Source of the DNA: Streptomyces roseolilacinus
GTDB taxonomy: Bacteria > Actinomycetota > Actinomycetes > Streptomycetales > Streptomycetaceae
NCBI RefSeq assembly: GCF_014649335.1
Contig: NZ_BMSV01000010.1
Location: forward strand, 186,001 to 250,000
Length of the DNA stretch: 64,000 nt
Direction: 5' to 3'
Made by a program: the position numbers and the translations under genes. This document shows, piece by piece, positions 61,520 through 64,000 of the stretch. The stretch's first letter is position 1. Each line of letters starts with the position of its first letter. The notes under the pieces were generated by a model. The model did no database searches. It saw nothing but the letters and a program-made list of their open reading frames with translations, and was not told the DNA's origin.

Positions 61520-62772
61520 AGGGCCTGCGCCCCGGCGATGCCGAGCAGCACGATCAGCGTCACCACGACGAACACGAACAGCCGCTGACGCAGCAGCCGC
61601 GGGTTGGCGGGCCGCCGCAGGCCCGACGAGGTCCCCGGCCCCGTGCCCGTCCCGGTCCGGCGCGGCCCGGTGCGCGGACCGGGCCGGACGCCCGGCTGCG
61701 AGGGGTGCCGCCGGCCCCGTGCCCCGCCGCCCCTGGACGGCACCGGCTGCGCGCCGCGGGGCCGCGGCGCGGGGGTGCGCTGCGCCCGCCCCTGCGTGGT
61801 CCGCTCGGTGTACCGCTCCGTGGGCCGCGGCGGCGGATGACCGGCCCGCCGCCCGCCCGTGGCCCGGTCGGCGCGCTCCAGCCGCTCCGCCCGGTCCGGG
61901 CGCGGCACGACGGGCCGCGCCTCCGCCAGCGGGGCCACCATGCCCAGCCCCTGCGCCTCCCGCGCGGCGATCTCCTTCAGCCGCAGCGACAGCTGCAGCG
62001 TGCTCGGCCGCTCCTCGGGCTCCTTCGCCAGGCACGCCCGCACCAGCGGGGCCAGCGCGTCGGGGACGCCCTGCAGCTGGGGCTCCTCGTGGACGACGCG
62101 GTACAGCATCACCTCGGAGCTGCCGTGCCCGAACGGCGAGTCGCCCATCGCCGCGTACGCCAGGGTCGCGCCGAGCGCGAAGACGTCCGTCGCGGGCGTG
62201 ACGGCCGCGCCCCGCACCTGCTCGGGCGCGAGGAAGCCGGGGGAGCCCACCGCCGTGCCGACGTGGGTGAGGGTGGACGCGCCGGTCGCCCAGGCGATGC
62301 CGAAGTCGATGATCCGCGGCCCCTTCGGGGACAGCAGGATGTTGGACGGCTTCAGGTCCCGGTGCACGACGCCCGCCTCGTGGACGGCGACCAGGCCCTC
62401 CGACAGCGCGGCGCCGATCGCGGCGACGTCGGCCGCGGGCAGCGGCCCCTCCTCGGCGATCTTGTCGTGGAGCGAGGGCCCCGGTACGTACTGCGTGGCG
62501 AACCAGGGGCGCTCGGCCTCCAGGTCGGCCGCCACGAGCCGGGCCGTGCAGCCGCCGCGGATCCGCCGCGCGGCGGACACCTCGCGCGCGAAGCGCGACC
62601 TGAACTCCTGGTCCTCGGCGAGATCCGGCCGGATCACCTTCAGCGCCACCCGCTGCCCGCGCCGGTCGGAACCGAGGTAGACCACCCCCATCCCGCCCGC
62701 GCCGAGCCGCCGGTGCAGCCTGAACGAGCCGACGACACGCGGGTCCTCGCGCCGGAGCCGCATCATCGCCAT
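61510..62772 (-). CDS. Membrane-anchored PknB-like serine/threonine protein kinase
   Basis: 420 residues. Kinase domain about 15-275: LGAGGMGVVYLG loop, Lys45 (ALKVI), catalytic HRDLKPSN with Asp139, DFG-Asp156 in DFGIAWA, APE-like LAPEQVRG. A basic Pro/Arg/Thr-rich linker of about 120 residues leads to one transmembrane helix at the very C-terminus (LFVFVVVTLIVLLGIAG) with almost no residue outside, so it has no sensor domain. ATG 62772 or the next ATG codons are possible starts. Regulatory role in the cell unknown. Confidence 0.92.
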   Translation of the reverse strand: MAMMRLRREDPRVVGSFRLHRRLGAGGMGVVYLGSDRRGQRVALKVIRPDLAEDQEFRSRFAREVSAARRIRGGCTARLVAADLEAERPWFATQYVPGPSLHDKIAEEGPLPAADVAAIGAALSEGLVAVHEAGVVHRDLKPSNILLSPKGPRIIDFGIAWATGASTLTHVGTAVGSPGFLAPEQVRGAAVTPATDVFALGATLAYAAMGDSPFGHGSSEVMLYRVVHEEPQLQGVPDALAPLVRACLAKEPEERPSTLQLSLRLKEIAAREAQGLGMVAPLAEARPVVPRPDRAERLERADRATGGRRAGHPPPRPTERYTERTTQGRAQRTPAPRPRGAQPVPSRGGGARGRRHPSQPGVRPGPRTGPRRTGTGTGPGTSSGLRRPANPRLLRQRLFVFVVVTLIVLLGIAGAQALQG

Positions 62773-63092
62773 GTCCGTCCCCTACCTGCCGTGGGGAGCT
62801 CCCCACCCCGCCGTCGCGGTCCTTCTGACGCCGCCCAGCTTACGTACCCGGGCCCGGGTGCGCTCATAGGCCGCGCCCTCACACCACGATCGATTCTCGG
62901 CCGCGGGACCGGAAGATGAGCCCGTCTCAGGTGCCGCCGGAGGCAGGGCGGCGGGCCCGACGGTCAATCAAGATCCTTTGTGGGCAAGGGCGTTGGCGCG
63001 GGGGACCGGTCCGCCCCGCCGGGGCCGGCCGGCCCCCGCCGGCCGGTGCCGCGGGGGAGGGGGGCGGGCCCGTACGGACGCGGGGCGGGCAC

Positions 63093-63106
63093 GTGAGCGA
63101 TGTCAC
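63093..63106. promoter_or_regulatory. Crp-like binding site
   Basis: GTGAGCGATGTCAC matches the Streptomyces Crp pattern GTG-N6-GNCAC exactly. It is 260 bases before the small membrane protein and 320 bases beyond the kinase start. A single 14-base match is weak without expression data. Confidence 0.4.
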
Positions 63107-63216
63107 CCGGGCGCCGCGCGCCCCCCTGACGCCACCCGCTCCCGCGGCCCCCCCCCTCCGGGAAGACCCGTAGGACGGAGCGGCCGTCTCCAACCAGGGG
63201 AGTACGCCACCGGGCG

Positions 63217-63239
63217 GGGCCTCCTCCTGGAGGAGGCCC
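63217..63239. other. 9-bp hairpin upstream of the small membrane protein
   Basis: GGGCCTCCT (63217-63225) and AGGAGGCCC (63231-63239) flank a five-base loop CCTGG. The right arm contains AGGAGG, an anti-Shine-Dalgarno match, but it is over 120 bases from the next start codon, so sequestration is unlikely. Confidence 0.4.
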
Positions 63240-63365
63240 GTCAATCGGTACGCGGGCATGACGCCCGGGCTGCCCCGTTTCCCTAGGGTTGGTGTCGAGC
63301 GGCGGGTGCAGCACTCGTCCCCCGAGGTCCGACACCCGCCGCCGCAGACAGAGGGGAGAGGAGCC

Positions 63366-63575
63366 ATGGCGGACACGGCACCGCGGACGATGGTCCGTAC
63401 GCAGGGACGGAAGGCGGTCTTCGCCCCGTCCGGCGGCCACCCGTCGGGCCGGCGCCACCCGCTGGTGGCGACGGCGATGGTCCTCCCCCTGGCCACGCTC
63501 CTGGTCGTCGCGTTCGGCGGCTGGGAGGCGGTGATGACACAGGCGTCGTCCGTGGGCGTGATGCTGGGGCGCTGA
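63366..63575 (+). CDS. Small single-pass membrane protein
   Basis: 69 residues from ATG 63366 with GAGGGGAGAGGAG just upstream. A basic N-terminus (TMVRTQGRKAVFAPSGG) is followed by one helix near residues 33-52 (LVATAMVLPLATLLVVAFGG) and a short tail. Small size and single helix suggest a regulatory or structural role, but I recognise no family. The codon pattern and ribosome site support a real gene. Confidence 0.65.
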   Translation: MADTAPRTMVRTQGRKAVFAPSGGHPSGRRHPLVATAMVLPLATLLVVAFGGWEAVMTQASSVGVMLGR

Positions 63576-63766
63576 GCGGGCGCCCCGGGCCCGGGAGAGC
63601 GGCCCGGGCCGGCGACATCCGGCCAACCCCGTGGGGACGGGGGTGCGGCGGACGGCAGTGGCGGTCGGTCAGCTGGGGAGCTGGCCGGCCGCCACTTCTT
63701 TCGTGCCCGGAACCCGTGGTACCCGCCCCGCCTCACGCACGGACGAAGCCCCGGCGCACACGCGAG

Positions 63767-63800
63767 GAGCCCCCGTCCGCGCTGGGCGGACGGGGGCTCC
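63767..63800 (-). terminator. Hairpin terminator after the tRNA-Val pair
   Basis: A 14-bp perfect stem (63767-63780 with 63787-63800), loop of six bases, ends 7 bases beyond the 3' end of the downstream tRNA on minus. Confidence 0.85.
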
Positions 63801-63806
63801 TGTCGG

Positions 63807-63878
63807 TGGACGATACTGGGATTGAACCAGTGACCTCTTCCGTGTCAGGGAAGCGCTCTCCCGCTGAGCTAATCGTCC
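63807..63878 (-). tRNA. tRNA-Val (GAC)
   Basis: 72 bases on minus. Acceptor GGACGAT pairs with ATCGTCC, D-arm has AGCTCAGCGGGAGAGC, anticodon loop CTGACAC gives anticodon GAC, T-arm GGTTCAATCC. CCA is not encoded after the discriminator A. It is the second tRNA of a tandem pair, 48 bases downstream of the other. Confidence 0.95.
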
Positions 63879-63926
63879 TCGGGACCACGGAGTCCTCACA
63901 CAACGTGCGGAACCGCGGGCACTGCG

Positions 63927-63998
63927 TGCGCGATACTGGGATTGAACCAGTGACCTCTTCCGTGTCAGGGAAGCGCTCTCCCGCTGAGCTAATCGCGC
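63927..63998 (-). tRNA. tRNA-Val (GAC)
   Basis: 72 bases on minus, with D, anticodon and T arms identical to the neighbour. The acceptor is GCGCGAT with ATCGCGC, so two base pairs differ by paired changes from the other copy. It is the upstream gene of the pair; any further tRNA upstream lies beyond base 64000. Confidence 0.94.
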
Positions 63999-64000
63999 GG

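Larger units (their letters stand above)
62773..63365. other. 593-base intergenic region with regulatory signs
   Basis: No credible gene. It contains the 14-base palindrome ACCCGGGCCCGGGT (62846-62859) 74 bases before the kinase start, a Crp-like site (63093-63106) and a 9-bp hairpin (63217-63239). TCAATCAAGATCC near 62964 is an unusual AT-rich patch. Divergent promoters for the kinase and the small membrane protein are expected here. Confidence 0.55.

Noticed and set aside
62916..63173. 85-residue frame between the kinase and the small membrane protein
   Set aside because: Pro/Gly/Arg-rich, no ribosome site and no recognisable segment; it overlaps the Crp-like site.

Overview
The window is high-GC (over 70 percent by eye) chromosomal DNA with strong third-position G/C, GTG and TTG starts, 4-base ATGA/GTGA gene overlaps and long GC-rich hairpin terminators. 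Together with the gene content (infC-rpmI-rplT, orphan PAS kinase, pheST, argCJBDR, glpQ, metNIQ, a BluB-CobT fusion) this points to the core chromosome of a Streptomyces or a close relative. From memory, the gene order largely follows the part of the S. coelicolor chromosome that carries glnA4, infC, pheST, the arg genes, glpQ1, metNIQ and cobT. I see no phage, plasmid, insertion sequence or CRISPR array.

Region by region. 1-6922: the end of a LysR regulator, then a divergent amine-utilisation locus (class I amidotransferase hydrolase, APC permease and GntR regulator on minus; GlnA4-type gamma-glutamyl-amine synthetase, aldehyde dehydrogenase and SDR on plus). 6943-12798: a DUF2510 membrane protein, a PLP aldolase/deaminase-like protein, a translationally coupled membrane protein plus mycosin-like protease pair, an SseB-like protein and a DUF1844 protein. 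12799-20610: translation genes infC (AUC start, structured leader), rpmI, rplT, a TrmH-type methyltransferase, a PAS histidine kinase and pheST. 20758-32500: accessory genes, including a SpoIIE-type phosphatase, an HTH regulator, 3-hydroxyacyl-CoA dehydrogenase, a secreted GH10-like hydrolase, RlmG-like methyltransferase, an MFS and cupin pair that overlap tail to tail, a decayed YdeI-like gene and a two-domain VOC protein. 32609-34126: a leucine-rich-variant repeat protein with a cysteine cluster.

34187-43323: arginine biosynthesis as two ArgR-type promoters driving argCJBDR and argG-argH, separated by an L,D-transpeptidase and a PPOX-fold protein. 43378-45520: a TetR-DHA2 efflux pair behind a dense array of GTCTCA half-sites. 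45603-48939: PlsC-like acyltransferase, secreted GlpQ with a good PHO box, a truncated ECF-like protein and a GNAT enzyme. 49345-53030: two small membrane proteins, then metNIQ preceded by a 28-residue leader peptide rich in rare Cys codons. 53127-61519: a GNAT enzyme, cobalamin/siroheme genes (CbiET, a 1282-residue BluB-CobT fusion with a repetitive Pro/Ala/Glu-rich arm, CysG) and a second TrmH-type methyltransferase. 61510-64000: a membrane-anchored Ser/Thr kinase, a small membrane protein behind a Crp-like site, and two tRNA-Val(GAC) genes on minus.

The most unusual items are regulatory: the AUC start and terminator-like hairpin of infC, the Cys/Met leader upstream of metN, the structured region before the cobT fusion, and paired palindromes before the SpoIIE phosphatase. 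Protein-level items of interest are the repeat arm of CobT, the Cys-cluster LRV protein, and the set of six genes that could make a complete gamma-glutamylation route for an amino alcohol such as ethanolamine. All functional calls are from reading the sequence and family knowledge; no database search was run.
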